64,000 nucleotides of DNA from Nostoc flagelliforme FACHB-838. GTDB lineage: Bacteria; Cyanobacteriota; Cyanobacteriia; Cyanobacteriales; Nostocaceae. Made by a program: the position numbers and the translations under genes. The notes under the pieces are model-generated. The model searched no databases and had not been told where the DNA came from. It was given only the letters and a program-made list of their open reading frames with translations. Location of the stretch: assembly GCF_014698065.1 (NCBI RefSeq), contig NZ_JACJSI010000002.1, positions 62,001 to 126,000 of the forward strand, read 5' to 3'. Below are positions 35,618 to 45,075 of this stretch, piece by piece; the first letter of the stretch is position 1, and the number at the start of each line of letters is the position of its first letter.

Positions 35618-37009
35618 TTACTCATTAGTCAGGGACTTGAGATTATTCACTGTGTTTAAAAGGATTTCTCGCAGAGAGGGAATCGGTATTTGGTTGATAA
35701 CTTCAGCAGCGAAGGCGTTAATTAACAACTTCCGAGCATCGTTTTCATCAATTCCCCGACTTTGCAGATAGAATATTTCGTCATCTTCTAATTGGCTAAC
35801 AGTAGCACCGTGAGCGCATTTGACATTATCGGCAGTAATTTCCAATTGGGGTTTGGTATCAACTCTGGCTTTCGACGATAGCAGCAAATTGCGATTCAAC
35901 TGGGATGCATTTGTTAACTGCGCTGGTTTGGGTACAAAAACTTTACCATTGAACACCGCATGAGCGCGATCGCCTACAATACATTTATGCAATTGGTCAC
36001 TTGTACCGTGGGGATAGTTGAGTGCGATCGCACTGTGAGTATCAGACAATTGCTTACCAGAAATTATCGTCAACCCATTGAGAGTAGTTTGTGTCTGCTC
36101 GCCAGTTTGCAAAATCTCCAAATTGTGCCGCGACAACTTTGCACCTAAAGTTATGGCATGACAAGTATATCGACTATCACGAGCTTGGGTTACAGCAGTT
36201 TTACCTATATGAAAATCGGCCAGATACTCGCATTGAATGCGAGTGTGATTTACCTGAGCATTCTCTCCCAGCCAAATTTCCGTTACTGCGTTAGTAAAGC
36301 CAACAAATTCTGGTGTGGTATTCTCTACAAAATTGCCTACAAGACCTGAAGGAGTTGTATACTCTTCAACTAAAATAAGACTGCTTCCAGCCTCAGCTAC
36401 TACCAAACAACGCGGTAAAGAAAAAATTGAAGGTTCAGCCACAGTTACGAACTGTAAATGAATTGGCGTTTCCACTTCTACATTTTTGGAAACCCACACT
36501 ACCGCTACATCATTTATGCCAGCAGTATTGAGCGCGGTAAATACTTCTTGCGCTCCTTCTGTTTGAGCTAAATACTGTTTTAAATGCTCACGATTATCCG
36601 CAGACAAGCTAGCTAAATTACTCACCTTAACGCCAGGTGGTAAGTTGGCAATTGCAGATAAAGTAGGTGCAAATTTGCCATTAACAAACACTAAACGACT
36701 TTTTAGTGCTTCTGGCAGCGATAAAGGTGTACCCTCTGCATTTGATATCTCGCCTGGCTGAAAATTAAATTGAATTTGCCGCAGAGACGACAAATCAGTA
36801 AATCGCCATTCTTCCTCGCGGGTAGTCGGGATAATCGAGTGGCGTACCCAATTAGCAGCACTTTGGCGTAATTCCTGTAGCCACCCTTCTGTTTTTGTTG
36901 CCGTTACTTGATTTAACAATCCCGTTAGATAATCATCTCTATCTAACATCGATATCAAACTGACTGCATTTGAATTAGGTATTGGGCTAGGAAATACTTG
37001 AATATTCAT
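35618..37009 (-). CDS. sufD: Fe-S assembly scaffold SufD
   Basis: Partner of SufB and SufC in the SufBC2D scaffold; 463 residues. The conserved C-terminal right-handed beta-helix end reads [20 protein letters not shown] with the invariant Cys-x-His (about residues 408-427). The start ATG at 37009 overlaps the sufC stop by one base (TAATG), implying translational coupling. Operon position sufB-sufC-sufD-sufS is canonical. Confidence 0.95.
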   Translation of the reverse strand: MNIQVFPSPIPNSNAVSLISMLDRDDYLTGLLNQVTATKTEGWLQELRQSAANWVRHSIIPTTREEEWRFTDLSSLRQIQFNFQPGEISNAEGTPLSLPEALKSRLVFVNGKFAPTLSAIANLPPGVKVSNLASLSADNREHLKQYLAQTEGAQEVFTALNTAGINDVAVVWVSKNVEVETPIHLQFVTVAEPSIFSLPRCLVVAEAGSSLILVEEYTTPSGLVGNFVENTTPEFVGFTNAVTEIWLGENAQVNHTRIQCEYLADFHIGKTAVTQARDSRYTCHAITLGAKLSRHNLEILQTGEQTQTTLNGLTIISGKQLSDTHSAIALNYPHGTSDQLHKCIVGDRAHAVFNGKVFVPKPAQLTNASQLNRNLLLSSKARVDTKPQLEITADNVKCAHGATVSQLEDDEIFYLQSRGIDENDARKLLINAFAAEVINQIPIPSLREILLNTVNNLKSLTNE

Positions 37010-37800
37010 TACACACCCACCTCAGCAGCTGCAAATTCTTCTAGCACCCAGTCATAACCGCGAGACTCTAATTGCAGCGCCAGTTCTTTACCACCACTCG
37101 TAATAATCTGCCCTTGTGCCATCACATGGACAAAATCTGGCACAATATAATCGAGTAATCGTTGGTAGTGGGTAATCAAAATTGTAGAATTTTCTGGAGT
37201 TGCCAGTTGATTTACCCCATTCGCCACAATTCTGAGCGCGTCAATATCTAAACCCGAGTCAGTTTCATCCAAAATTCCTAACTTTGGTTCCAGCAACGCC
37301 ATTTGCAGAATTTCATTCCGCTTTTTTTCACCACCAGAAAACCCTTCATTCAAACTCCGACTGAGAAAACTGGGATTCATCTTCACCACATCCAGCTTTT
37401 CCTCAATCAAATCGTCAAAATCAAAAGCGTCTATTTCTTCTAAACCTTGCGCCTTCCGACGAGAATTGTATGCCACCCGCAAGAAATCCAAATTGCTCAC
37501 ACCCGGAATTTCTAACGGATACTGAAACGCCAAAAATACACCACTTCTGGCGCGTTCCTCCGGCTCCAACTCCAACAAATTTTGCCCTTGAAAAATCACC
37601 TCACCGCCAGTCACCTCATACGCCGGATGCCCAGCCAACACCTTAGAAAAAGTACTCTTACCAGAACCATTCGGCCCCATAATCGCATGAATTTCACCCG
37701 ATCGCACCTCAAGATTCACACCTTTCAAAATCGGTGTCCCATCAACATTAGCCGTCAGATTCCGTACTGACAGCACAACTTCACTATTTTCAATAATCAT
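37009..37800 (-). CDS. sufC: Fe-S assembly ATPase SufC
   Basis: ABC-type ATPase that drives the SufBCD scaffold, soluble. 263 residues from ATG 37800 ([15 protein letters not shown]). Walker [10 protein letters not shown], signature [15 protein letters not shown], and Walker [12 protein letters not shown]. The 17-codon extension seen upstream is only a translated repeat and should not be used; a GGGAG ribosome-binding site lies 5' of ATG 37800. The stop codon overlaps sufD's start by one base. Confidence 0.96.
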   Translation of the reverse strand: MIIENSEVVLSVRNLTANVDGTPILKGVNLEVRSGEIHAIMGPNGSGKSTFSKVLAGHPAYEVTGGEVIFQGQNLLELEPEERARSGVFLAFQYPLEIPGVSNLDFLRVAYNSRRKAQGLEEIDAFDFDDLIEEKLDVVKMNPSFLSRSLNEGFSGGEKKRNEILQMALLEPKLGILDETDSGLDIDALRIVANGVNQLATPENSTILITHYQRLLDYIVPDFVHVMAQGQIITSGGKELALQLESRGYDWVLEEFAAAEVGV

Positions 37801-37815
37801 CTTCTCTCCCTTCTC

Positions 37816-37850
37816 TTTCTCTGCGCTCTCTGCGCCTCTGCGGTTCGTCA
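37816..37850. repeat. Dispersed CTCTGCG repeat
   Basis: TCTCTGCGCTCTCTGCGCC then TCTGCGGTTCGT; the same type of CTCTGTG/CTCTGCG heptamer repeats ends in GGTTC at 48019-48050 and 50051-50080, with a related form at 6299-6335. An intergenic repeat family. Confidence 0.7.
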
Positions 37851-37861
37851 TTCTTCCAAAA

Positions 37862-37896
37862 GATAAACACAGAACGCCGATGTCTCTGTGTTTATC
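37862..37896 (-). terminator. Perfect 12-bp hairpin between sufB and sufC
   Basis: GATAAACACAGA at 37862-37873 is the reverse complement of 37885-37896 with an 11-nt loop. In the transcribed direction (minus) it is followed by TTTT, so it looks like an intrinsic terminator or attenuator placed inside the operon, 12 bp after the sufB stop. Confidence 0.65.
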
Positions 37897-37907
37897 CTTG
37901 CTTCCAT

Positions 37908-39347
37908 TTATCCGACACTGCCTTCCAACTTCAAACTCAACAACTTATCAGCTTCCACAGCAAACTCCATCGGTAGCTGATTGAAAACATCCTTACAGAA
38001 GCCGCTAATCATCATTGAAATAGCATCTTCTGAAGAAATACCCCGTTGAGCAAAGTAGAATAACTGATCTTCCCCAATCTTAGAAGTAGAAGCTTCATGC
38101 TCCACCTTTGCACCGTTATTTTGCACCTGAATATAAGGGAAAGTGTTGGCATGGGCATTATCCCCAATCAGCATTGAGTCACACTGAGAATAATTTCTCG
38201 CCCCTTTCGCTGTTGGATTGACTTTCACCAAACCCCGGTAGCTATTACTAGAATTACCTGCGGAGATTCCTTTAGAAATAATTGTACTGCGGGTATTCTT
38301 ACCTACGTGAATCATTTTACTACCTGTATCAGCTTGCTGCTGATGATTTGTCAGCGCCACCGAGTAAAACTCACCCACAGAGTTATCACCCACCAACACA
38401 CAGCTAGGATATTTCCAAGTAATTGCTGAACCTGTTTCTACTTGAGTCCAGGAAATCTTGGAATTTACGCCCTGACACAAACCGCGCTTGGTGACAAAAT
38501 TGTAAATACCGCCTTTCCCGTTGGCATCACCAGCGTACCAGTTTTGCACAGTGGAGTATTTAATTTCGGCGTTGTCGAGGGCGACAAGTTCCACAACTGC
38601 GGCGTGCAATTGGTTGCTGTCATACATCGGTGCGGTGCAACCTTCGAGGTAAGAGACATAACTACCTTCTTCGGCGACAATCAAAGTCCGCTCAAATTGT
38701 CCCGTGTCACCAGAGTTGATGCGGAAGTAGGTAGACAGCTCCATTGGGCATTTTACGCCTTTAGGAATATAGACAAAAGAACCATCGCTAAATACAGCAG
38801 CGTTCAAGGCGGCAAAATAATTGTCAGCGATGGGAACAACGCTACCCAAATATTTTTTAATTAGTTCTGGGTGTTCTTGCAACGCTTCCGAAAACGAACA
38901 GAAAATAACGCCATCTTCCGCTAGCTTTTCTTTAAATGTAGTGGCGACAGAAACGCTATCAAAAATTGCATCAACGGCGACATTTGCCAGCCGCTTCTGT
39001 TCAGATAGAGAAATGCCTAACTTCTCAAAAGTTTCTAAAAGGGTTGGATCAACTTCATCCAAGCTGTTTAGTTTTTCTTTCTTACGTTTCGGCGCTGAAT
39101 AGTAAATGATATCCTGATAATTTATTGGCGGATACTTGACATTCGTCCAAGTTGGTTCCGTCATTTTTTGCCACTGGCGATAAGCTCTGAGGCGAAAGTC
39201 CAGCATGAACTGCGGCTCGTTCTTCTTAGAGGAGATCAAGCGGATAACGTCCTCGTCTAGTCCACGCGGAATAGTGTCGGCCTCAATGTCCGTGACAAAG
39301 CCGTACTTGTAGGGTTGGTTGACTAAGGTTTTGACAGTGGCACTCAT
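37908..39347 (-). CDS. sufB: Fe-S assembly scaffold SufB
   Basis: Scaffold that receives sulfur and builds the nascent cluster; 479 residues, as in other SufB proteins. It has the SufB-type C-terminus [20 protein letters not shown] and the ending [18 protein letters not shown]. The conserved Cys region [20 protein letters not shown] (about residues 222-241) is intact. First gene of the operon; divergent from sufR with SufR operators between. Start ATG 39347 ([17 protein letters not shown]). Confidence 0.96.
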   Translation of the reverse strand: MSATVKTLVNQPYKYGFVTDIEADTIPRGLDEDVIRLISSKKNEPQFMLDFRLRAYRQWQKMTEPTWTNVKYPPINYQDIIYYSAPKRKKEKLNSLDEVDPTLLETFEKLGISLSEQKRLANVAVDAIFDSVSVATTFKEKLAEDGVIFCSFSEALQEHPELIKKYLGSVVPIADNYFAALNAAVFSDGSFVYIPKGVKCPMELSTYFRINSGDTGQFERTLIVAEEGSYVSYLEGCTAPMYDSNQLHAAVVELVALDNAEIKYSTVQNWYAGDANGKGGIYNFVTKRGLCQGVNSKISWTQVETGSAITWKYPSCVLVGDNSVGEFYSVALTNHQQQADTGSKMIHVGKNTRSTIISKGISAGNSSNSYRGLVKVNPTAKGARNYSQCDSMLIGDNAHANTFPYIQVQNNGAKVEHEASTSKIGEDQLFYFAQRGISSEDAISMMISGFCKDVFNQLPMEFAVEADKLLSLKLEGSVG

Positions 39348-39473
39348 CAGTAATAATCTCTCGTGTTCGGAACTTGAATCTCTCTATAAGGATGGGAGAC
39401 GGGGTTTCTTTAGCCGATTCCCATCTACCGTTACGGAATGGTTACACGGCTGCTAGAATAGTGGTGGAGAGTA

Positions 39474-39493
39474 AAACAACAGCTATGTTGTTT
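39474..39493. promoter_or_regulatory. SufR operator, site 1 (CAAC-N6-GTTG)
   Basis: AAACAACAGCTATGTTGTTT. CAAC at 39477-39480 and GTTG at 39487-39490, with extended symmetric flanks. The CAAC-N6-GTTG inverted repeat is the published SufR recognition element in the Synechocystis sufR-sufB region. It lies between the divergent sufB and sufR genes. Confidence 0.85.
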
Positions 39494-39520
39494 AATCTAT
39501 CTTCATTTTACGCTAAATTA

Positions 39521-39536
39521 ACAACAACAATGTTGT
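39521..39536. promoter_or_regulatory. SufR operator, site 2 (CAAC-N6-GTTG)
   Basis: ACAACAACAATGTTGT. CAAC at 39522-39525, six bases, GTTG at 39532-39535. This second copy lies about 60 bp before the sufR start (centre to start). Two sites in the shared intergenic region are the arrangement described for SufR. Confidence 0.8.
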
Positions 39537-39595
39537 CAAAGTCAAATTTTGAAAGAAATTAATTTTTGGGGCGTTCGCTGAACGTCTCGCACTAC

Positions 39596-40285
39596 ATGAA
39601 GATGGCGACTACCCACCAGTCCTCAACCAAGCAAGATATCCTAGAATATCTGCACAAACACGAAAAAGCAACGGCTTTGGAGCTAGCTGAAGTTTTAGAC
39701 GTTACCCCCCAAGCGATTCGTCGCCATCTCAAAGATTTGGAGACGGAGGAGCTAGTTTTGTATTCGACATCAGTGCAGGCGGCGGGAATGGGGCGGCCGC
39801 AGCACCTTTATGAATTGAGTCGTCAAGGACGCGATCGCTTGCATCGAACAATGAGCGATCGCTTTGGTGATGCAAGCGGAAATTTTGCGGTTTCGTTGCT
39901 AGACACCTTAGCCGAAACGGTAGGACACGACCAATTTAAATCGATTTTAGAGAAACAGTGGCAGCGCAAAGCCAAAGAATACCGCAATCGCGTGGGTAAC
40001 GGTTCACTGCGAGAACGTGTAGCCAACTTAGTAGAGTTGAGAAAAGCGGAAGGCTTCATGGCAGAGTGTCACCCTGTTCATGTGAATGACTCATTTGAGA
40101 GCGATCGCTTTATCTTAATGGAGCATAACTGCGCCATTTCCAACGTTGCCGAGTCTTTCCCGAGCATCTGTGGTCACGAATTAGAAATGTTTGCAGCCGT
40201 CTTACCCGATTGTACCGTAGAACGCACCCACTGGATTATTGATGGCGAACATCGTTGTGGCTATTTGGTACAAATTCGTCATTAG
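39596..40285 (+). CDS. sufR: Iron-sulfur cluster-sensing repressor SufR
   Basis: DeoR-type winged-helix repressor of the suf operon that binds a cluster. N-terminal HTH ATALELAEVLDVTPQAIRRH (about 20 residues). The C-terminal cluster site has Cys spacing of exactly CX12CX13CX14C, in HNCAISN, SICGHEL, PDCTVER and HRCGYLV. About 229 residues from ATG 39596 (MKMATTHQSS); a TTG 30 bp upstream is less likely. Divergent from sufB, with two operators in the shared region, implying repression of both. Confidence 0.93.
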   Translation: MKMATTHQSSTKQDILEYLHKHEKATALELAEVLDVTPQAIRRHLKDLETEELVLYSTSVQAAGMGRPQHLYELSRQGRDRLHRTMSDRFGDASGNFAVSLLDTLAETVGHDQFKSILEKQWQRKAKEYRNRVGNGSLRERVANLVELRKAEGFMAECHPVHVNDSFESDRFILMEHNCAISNVAESFPSICGHELEMFAAVLPDCTVERTHWIIDGEHRCGYLVQIRH

Positions 40286-40364
40286 TCCTTAGTCTTTTTT
40301 TTAATAACTAATGCTCCATACCTAATACCTAATAATTAACTAAATTTGAGATAGCATTTCATTT

Positions 40365-40625
40365 ATGGATGTACCACCACAGCAACCATCAACCCAATTT
40401 TTAACCCTGGAAGAGTCAGCAAAAGTAGACGCGGCTTTGTTGTCTTCCCCAGAAAAGTTTTTAACAAGATTGACAATTTCATCACTGAAGGTTTTGAAAC
40501 ATATCGCTCAAGAATACAGTGTTGCTATTGAAGATTTGACAGCACAGCAAGTAATTGCTTGGTTTGAAAAAGATGGCAAAATCCGACGTGAACAGGGCAT
40601 TGAAGCTGCATATCTAAAGTGGTGA
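40365..40625 (+). CDS. Conserved cyanobacterial small protein, unknown
   Basis: 86 residues, soluble and helical: FLTLEESAKVDAALLSSPEKF, then LTRLTISSLKVLKHIAQEY and a central IEDLTAQQVIAWFEKDGK. Known to me only as a cyanobacterial protein of unknown function. It follows sufR by 79 bp on the same strand, with an AT-rich spacer, so could be co-transcribed with sufR. Start ATG 40365. Function not assignable. Confidence 0.65.
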   Translation: MDVPPQQPSTQFLTLEESAKVDAALLSSPEKFLTRLTISSLKVLKHIAQEYSVAIEDLTAQQVIAWFEKDGKIRREQGIEAAYLKW

Positions 40626-40748
40626 TTTAAAGATATGGTAGGAAAATTTTTTCAATAAATATAGGGTGGGCAAAGCTTACCCTATTATTTTAAAAATAAA
40701 ATAAATAGGAATCTTATAGGAGTATTTTGGCTTTAACTAGTTAATAGA

Positions 40749-41012
40749 TTATGCTTTTCTGTAATATATTGCCAATAATGTTACTGTTCCACAGGCAATA
40801 AAGCTAATTAAACTACCATACATCAAGATTTTATCTTTGTAATAATAACCATAAAGAACACTGTTAAATTGAATAATATTAAAGCCAGCAAAAGTTATTA
40901 AAGAGATATTTTGAGCACTTTTAGTTTTGACGATTCTGATAGCTTGGGGGACAAATAAACTAGCGTTAAATACAAAACCTAGGCCGAATAAAAAAGTAAC
41001 TATTTCTCTCAT
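40749..41012 (-). CDS. SemiSWEET-type PQ-loop sugar transporter
   Basis: 87 residues with three predicted helices, the SemiSWEET size (a dimer forms the pore). The PQ motif is in FVPQAIRIVKTKSAQNISL, where the helix-1 PQ pair and the K-x-A-x-x-I-S pattern are conserved; helices 2 (FNIIQFNSVLYGYYY) and 3 (GSLISFIACGTVTLLAIYY) follow. Members move sucrose or glucose. No sugar gene is adjacent. Confidence 0.8.
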   Translation of the reverse strand: MREIVTFLFGLGFVFNASLFVPQAIRIVKTKSAQNISLITFAGFNIIQFNSVLYGYYYKDKILMYGSLISFIACGTVTLLAIYYRKA

Positions 41013-41168
41013 ATTTTTTATTCAGTTCTACTCAACCACTAAAAACATTTAACCTGGGATTATAATAGTTGTTTGAAGCAACTAAAAGGATATTTAGAAA
41101 GTCGCTCCAAAAGGATTAAGAATATACCTTTGCATGGAGGAACTGACGCAGTATTTATTAAAAAACAG

Positions 41169-41192
41169 AAAGCACCTTTTGAAAAGTGCTTT
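41169..41192 (-). terminator. Hairpin after the 210-residue membrane gene
   Basis: AAAGCAC (41169-41175) pairs with GTGCTTT (41186-41192); in minus orientation a run of six T follows within four bases, as expected of an intrinsic terminator. Confidence 0.65.
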
Positions 41193-41227
41193 AGAAATTG
41201 ATTAGATTTAATTTGTCAAACAATTAT

Positions 41228-41860
41228 TTAAGCATTGTAATTGTTAGCCCGAGGACTACGAGCTCCAGTTGCGGCTCCAATCATTGAGGCTATTAAACCT
41301 AACAAAGAACCAAACACAAACCACCATAATCCCGAACGTAAATTAGCTGCCGCATCACGAGCTTGTTGGGCACTGACGTTTGCTTGTGGTACATTAACAC
41401 CACCCTGCTGCTGTACCTGGTTTATGACTTCCCCAGCGTTAGAAGCAGCAACACCAAAAGCACCAGATACTCCACTTGCTAACAGCCATGAGCTAACTGC
41501 TAAAGTCGTTGCCCAAAGAATTGCGCCGTTAAGAAGAGCTGTATTGCGGTTCATCGGCCCACAAGCACGGGCTGCCACCCAACCACCAGTAAACAGAGAA
41601 ATTAGTAAAGCGATAGTTGACCAAAGCCCCGCATTACCCGCAGCGTTAGGCGCAATTGTTCTTGGTGCACCTGAACTTTCAACCGCGCCTGCCGCAAAAG
41701 CACCAATTATAGCGCTCAAAATTAATTGAGTAGCTAAAGCAACCAACAAACCAGAAATAATCGGCCCCCAGCGAACAAGATCATGATATTCACTTACTCG
41801 ACCTGATACCACAGGGTCAGTAGGAATAACGTCATTCCCTGTGCGATTTACGTATGACAT
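41228..41860 (-). CDS. Four-helix membrane protein, unknown
   Basis: 210 residues, Ala/Gly-rich. Four hydrophobic segments: ISGLLVALATQLILSAIIGAF (split about 35-55), STIALLISLFTGGWVAARAC (about 82-101), LNGAILWATTLAVSSWLLAS (about 110-129) and WWFVFGSLLGLIASMIGAAT (about 179-198). Between the third and fourth is a Gln/Ala-rich loop (VNQVQQQGG type). Probably periplasmic loop; a general-stress membrane protein is a guess. No family recognised. An AGGAGAAG-like ribosome-binding site on the minus strand precedes ATG 41860. Confidence 0.65.
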   Translation of the reverse strand: MSYVNRTGNDVIPTDPVVSGRVSEYHDLVRWGPIISGLLVALATQLILSAIIGAFAAGAVESSGAPRTIAPNAAGNAGLWSTIALLISLFTGGWVAARACGPMNRNTALLNGAILWATTLAVSSWLLASGVSGAFGVAASNAGEVINQVQQQGGVNVPQANVSAQQARDAAANLRSGLWWFVFGSLLGLIASMIGAATGARSPRANNYNA

Positions 41861-42176
41861 AGCTTATCTTCTCCAGTGCTGTTTCAGCAAAGTTTATCTC
41901 AGGTATATTCATGTTTATGCTTAAGATTAAATAACTAAATCATTTGTTTTTATATCTATCAATAGAAAGAGTTAATAGGTATATCTTTAGTGAGAAAAAG
42001 TAGATTTCTTTAAAAAGTTTTAATAAAATTTAGTATTTATTAATCTATGAAGAATTATTTATAAAAAAAAATTCAATATTAAAATTTTTAAATAAAAACA
42101 CAACTAATTCTAATAAACCAAATTTAATTACCTAAGCAATTAGACTTAAGACACAACTTTATAAAGATAGTCAAAA
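41861..42176. other. AT-rich intergenic region
   Basis: About 300 bp, dominated by A/T runs, without a frame or structure of note; probably the shared promoter or terminator region of two minus-strand genes. Confidence 0.45.
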
Positions 42177-42503
42177 TTAACGCATTCTCACAGCAGTGCC
42201 TGTGGCAGTAATCAGCAAAAGAACTCCTGACTGGTCAACATTGATTGTGCCAGTATCAATTTCAATCCCGATTACAGCATTTGCTCCTAAACGTTGTGCC
42301 CGTTGCTCTAATTCTTCTAACGCCTTGCGTTGACCTTGCTCAAATAGACGCTCATAGCTACCAGTGCGTCCACCGATAATATCTCGAATACCAGCCAAAA
42401 AATCCCGCAAGAAGTTGCTGCCGTAGACTACTTCTGCTGTCACAATACCTAAATATGACTCAATGACTGCTCCTTGAATTACATCAGTGGTAGTTATAAT
42501 CAT
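42177..42503 (-). CDS. YbjQ/UPF0145 family heavy-metal-binding-domain protein
   Basis: 108 residues with the complete UPF0145 pattern: TTTDVIQGAVIESYLGIVTAEV, then FRDFLAGIRDIIGGRTGSYE, then LEELEQRAQRLGANAVIGI and a last strand. Forms a pentameric barrel in solved relatives. The name heavy-metal-binding rests on weak evidence; function unknown. Intact and of typical length. It is flanked by repeat-rich DNA on the right. Confidence 0.85.
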   Translation of the reverse strand: MIITTTDVIQGAVIESYLGIVTAEVVYGSNFLRDFLAGIRDIIGGRTGSYERLFEQGQRKALEELEQRAQRLGANAVIGIEIDTGTINVDQSGVLLLITATGTAVRMR

Positions 42504-42873
42504 AAATTAACCTCTTAGATAGGATATAGATTGATATTTATTATTTAAATTTTTATCAAAATACTTGAAAATTTGTAACTTTTCTTACAAAATGCAGTTT
42601 TGATAAATATCATATAACACAATTTTAGATTATGCTTTAAGCTTTATTATTATCCTCAACAGAAGCCGTGACCTAAAGGAACATTTTACTAATTAAATTT
42701 ATCTTACCGTGTAATGACCAAAAAAGAGTATGAACGCCGAGATGATGATTTCTCAAAAGGTAATGTCAAAGACTAAAAATGTGAAAACAATTGGATACAT
42801 AGTCAGCAAACTATTAAATTAAATAAAAAATAGGAATGAATGCCAAACTCTATATGCTTGGTCTGTCAACGTT
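42504..42873. other. Intergenic, no gene
   Basis: AT-rich DNA up to the MITE-like element that follows. No frame or RNA recognised. Confidence 0.45.
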
Positions 42874-42874
42874 T

Positions 42875-43037
42875 AGAGGTTGTTTTAAAAGTGTTTGGCT
42901 GTGCTTTTAAGTACTTCTAGATCCCCCCTAACCCCCCTTAAAAAGGGGGGGACAGGAATCAAAGTCCCCCTTTTTAAGGGAGATTTAGGGGGATCTGAAC
43001 TTTTGATACCAATAAGGGGACTTTTAAAACATCCTCT
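42875..43037. mobile_element. MITE-like element with 18-bp ends and a long hairpin core
   Basis: Outer inverted ends AGAGGTTGTTTTAAAAGT (42875-42892) and ACTTTTAAAACATCCTCT (43020-43037), one mismatch. Inside is a second palindrome: AGATCCCCCCTAACCCCCC... (42919-42953) against GTCCCCC...GGGGGATCT (42964-42996), near-perfect arms of about 33 bp. No transposase; a TA dinucleotide flanks the left tip and a TTA the right, in keeping with a TA target. The rest of the gap up to 43328 holds no gene. Confidence 0.75.
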
Positions 43038-43328
43038 TAGGGTGAAGTCAAATGTATGTTGAAGTTTTCTGAGTAGTACGTATAACTACTGATTAAAAAG
43101 TGTAATTTTGGGGTTGTACTAATTGATATATCGGTTAATTTCATCTGAGCCTTGATAGCTGATACTTCATTATTCAGTAAAAACTCTGTAATGCCGTGTT
43201 GATTGTAAAAGAAAGGTAGATGAACTATTCACATCTTAATTAATACGAATAAATACAGTTTTCAAAAGTCCATATTTTTGTTTTAATGTACAAGAAAAAA
43301 AGTTCTCTAAAATTTCAGGAAATTTACT

Positions 43329-44009
43329 GTGTACAAGCCAACATCATTCGTGTTTAGTGTGGTGTTACTAGGATGTTTTGCCTTCACCATACCTTCAGTG
43401 GCTCAAGCTGAGGTATTAGTGGCGCAAGCCAAAAACCCTCAGTTAAAGCAATTGCTAGAGGAAGGTCGGAGGTTAGTAGATACGGGCGATTATGGTGGTG
43501 CGATCGCAGTTTATCAGCAAGCAGGTAGGCTAGATCCGAAGAATGCTAAAATCCATTCAGGTATTGGCTACTTATACGCACAACAGGGAAATTACCAGGC
43601 AGCATTAACAGCTTATCGTCGGGCGATCGCTATTAACCCTAACAACAGTGATTTTTATTACGCCGTGGGTTACATCAAAGCGAATTTGGGCGACACACGT
43701 GGGGCAAAGGAAGGCTACCGTCGTGCCATACAGCTGAACCGTAACAACGTTAATGCCTATTTAGGATTGGCTGTAACGCAATCGCGTATGGGAGACTATA
43801 CTGCTGCTACCTGGGCATACCAACAAGCAATTGACTTGGATAAGAACAACGCCCAGACTTATGAGTTGATGGGTTCGATGTATAAACAGCGACGACAAGC
43901 CAAACAAGCGAACAGCTTGCTTCAGAAAGCCCGTGATTTGTACAAGCGGCGCAATGACTCAGATGGCGTAGAAAGGGTAGAAGCCATGCTGCGACAGTTA
44001 GGAGGATGA
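43329..44009 (+). CDS. Exported TPR repeat protein
   Basis: 226 residues. Signal peptide: TSFVFSVVLLGCFAFTIPSV and a cleavage-like site AQA-EVL near residue 28. At least four 34-residue TPR units follow: GDYGGAIAVYQQAGRLDPKN, GNYQAALTAYRRAIAINPNN, GDTRGAKEGYRRAIQLNRNN, GDYTAATWAYQQAIDLDKNN. Periplasmic or lumenal scaffold is the likely role. GTG 43329 is used because the signal peptide starts there. It nearly touches the convergent ABC ATPase gene, two bases apart. Confidence 0.85.
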   Translation: MYKPTSFVFSVVLLGCFAFTIPSVAQAEVLVAQAKNPQLKQLLEEGRRLVDTGDYGGAIAVYQQAGRLDPKNAKIHSGIGYLYAQQGNYQAALTAYRRAIAINPNNSDFYYAVGYIKANLGDTRGAKEGYRRAIQLNRNNVNAYLGLAVTQSRMGDYTAATWAYQQAIDLDKNNAQTYELMGSMYKQRRQAKQANSLLQKARDLYKRRNDSDGVERVEAMLRQLGG

Positions 44010-44011
44010 AA

Positions 44012-44914
44012 TTAATCTAACTGGCGTCCCGTTAATTCCACAAAAATATCTTCCAGATTAGAGGGACGCACCATCATTCCGGTTTTATCGGGCTGTTCAT
44101 TCAAGTAGGTATTTGCTGCTTCCAAAGATGGGAAAAACAGATATTCCCAACTACGAGCGCCGTCACTTCCCACATCAGACACACCTAATTGTTTCATCAC
44201 CAAACCTTCACCGTGAGCAGAACGCAGCTGTTGTAAAGTTCCCAAAGAAATCAGCTTTCCGCTATCCATAATACCAATGCGTCCCGGCTTGGTAGAGCCA
44301 AAGGCATCGCACAAAAATTCGACCTCATCCATATAATGGGTTGTCAGTAGCATCGTCATCCCTTGTTTATTCAAATCTCGAATAATTTCCCAGAGACGTC
44401 GCCTGGTTTGGGGGTCTAGTCCTACCGTTGGTTCATCCAAAAACAAAATTTGCGGTTGATGCAATAAAGCTCTCGCAATCTGCAACCGTCGTTTCATACC
44501 CCCAGACAGGGTTTTTACCAAATCATCACGTTTTTCTGATAGCTCAACATACTCTAGCCATTGATTAATCAGTCTTTGTCGCTGCGGGTTGCTAATGTGA
44601 TGTAGTCTCCCGTGCAGTTCCATATTTTCCCAGACGGTTAAATCGTTATCCACACTGACTTGCTGCAAGACTACACCAATACTCTGTTTTGCCAACGTTC
44701 GTTGGCGCATCACATCATATCCACCTACCTCTATCCGTCCTTGAGATGGTTTCGTGAGTGTAGTTAGCATCCGAATTGTGGTTGATTTACCCGCACCGTT
44801 TGGGCCAAGTAGAGCAAATATTTCCCCCGCTTCAATGTTGAATGACAGGTCATTAACTACAGGTACATTGTTATAAAACTTGTAGACCTTTTCTAGAAAG
44901 ACAGCAGCAGTCAC
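44012..44914 (-). CDS. ABC-2 type ATP-binding protein, unpaired
   Basis: 300 residues. Walker A LLGPNGAGKSTTIRML, signature LSGGMKRRLQIARAL, Walker B LFLDEPTVGLD, switch His TTHYMDEVEFL, and a DrrA-type C-terminus (SNLEDIFVELTGRQLD). The YadG/DrrA kind normally pairs with an ABC-2 permease directly downstream; here downstream is the convergent TPR gene and upstream the divergent phosphatase. The permease may be elsewhere, or this gene could pair with the permease at 9413, which has its own ATPase; both are inference. Confidence 0.85.
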   Translation of the reverse strand: MTAAVFLEKVYKFYNNVPVVNDLSFNIEAGEIFALLGPNGAGKSTTIRMLTTLTKPSQGRIEVGGYDVMRQRTLAKQSIGVVLQQVSVDNDLTVWENMELHGRLHHISNPQRQRLINQWLEYVELSEKRDDLVKTLSGGMKRRLQIARALLHQPQILFLDEPTVGLDPQTRRRLWEIIRDLNKQGMTMLLTTHYMDEVEFLCDAFGSTKPGRIGIMDSGKLISLGTLQQLRSAHGEGLVMKQLGVSDVGSDGARSWEYLFFPSLEAANTYLNEQPDKTGMMVRPSNLEDIFVELTGRQLD

Positions 44915-45075
44915 GTCGCTTCGCTCCGAATTAAAAATTAAAAATTAAAAACTAACAAACTCATAAATAAATTTAGTTACTCTGTATCCTTTCCTGTTTC
45001 GGTCATGGAGAAATTTACTTGCACTGGTTACTAATCAACACTAACATTATGGTTACAAAAAATTAAATACATTTT

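Noticed and set aside
37801-37851. 17-codon N-terminal extension of sufC
   Set aside because: It translates the CTCTGCG repeat ([12 protein letters not shown]); the shorter start has a proper ribosome-binding site.
38442-38864. 140-codon plus frame inside sufB
   Set aside because: Antisense shadow of a conserved gene.
41241-41729. 162-codon plus frame opposite the four-helix membrane gene
   Set aside because: Pro/Ala-rich shadow; the minus frame has membrane helices and a ribosome-binding site.
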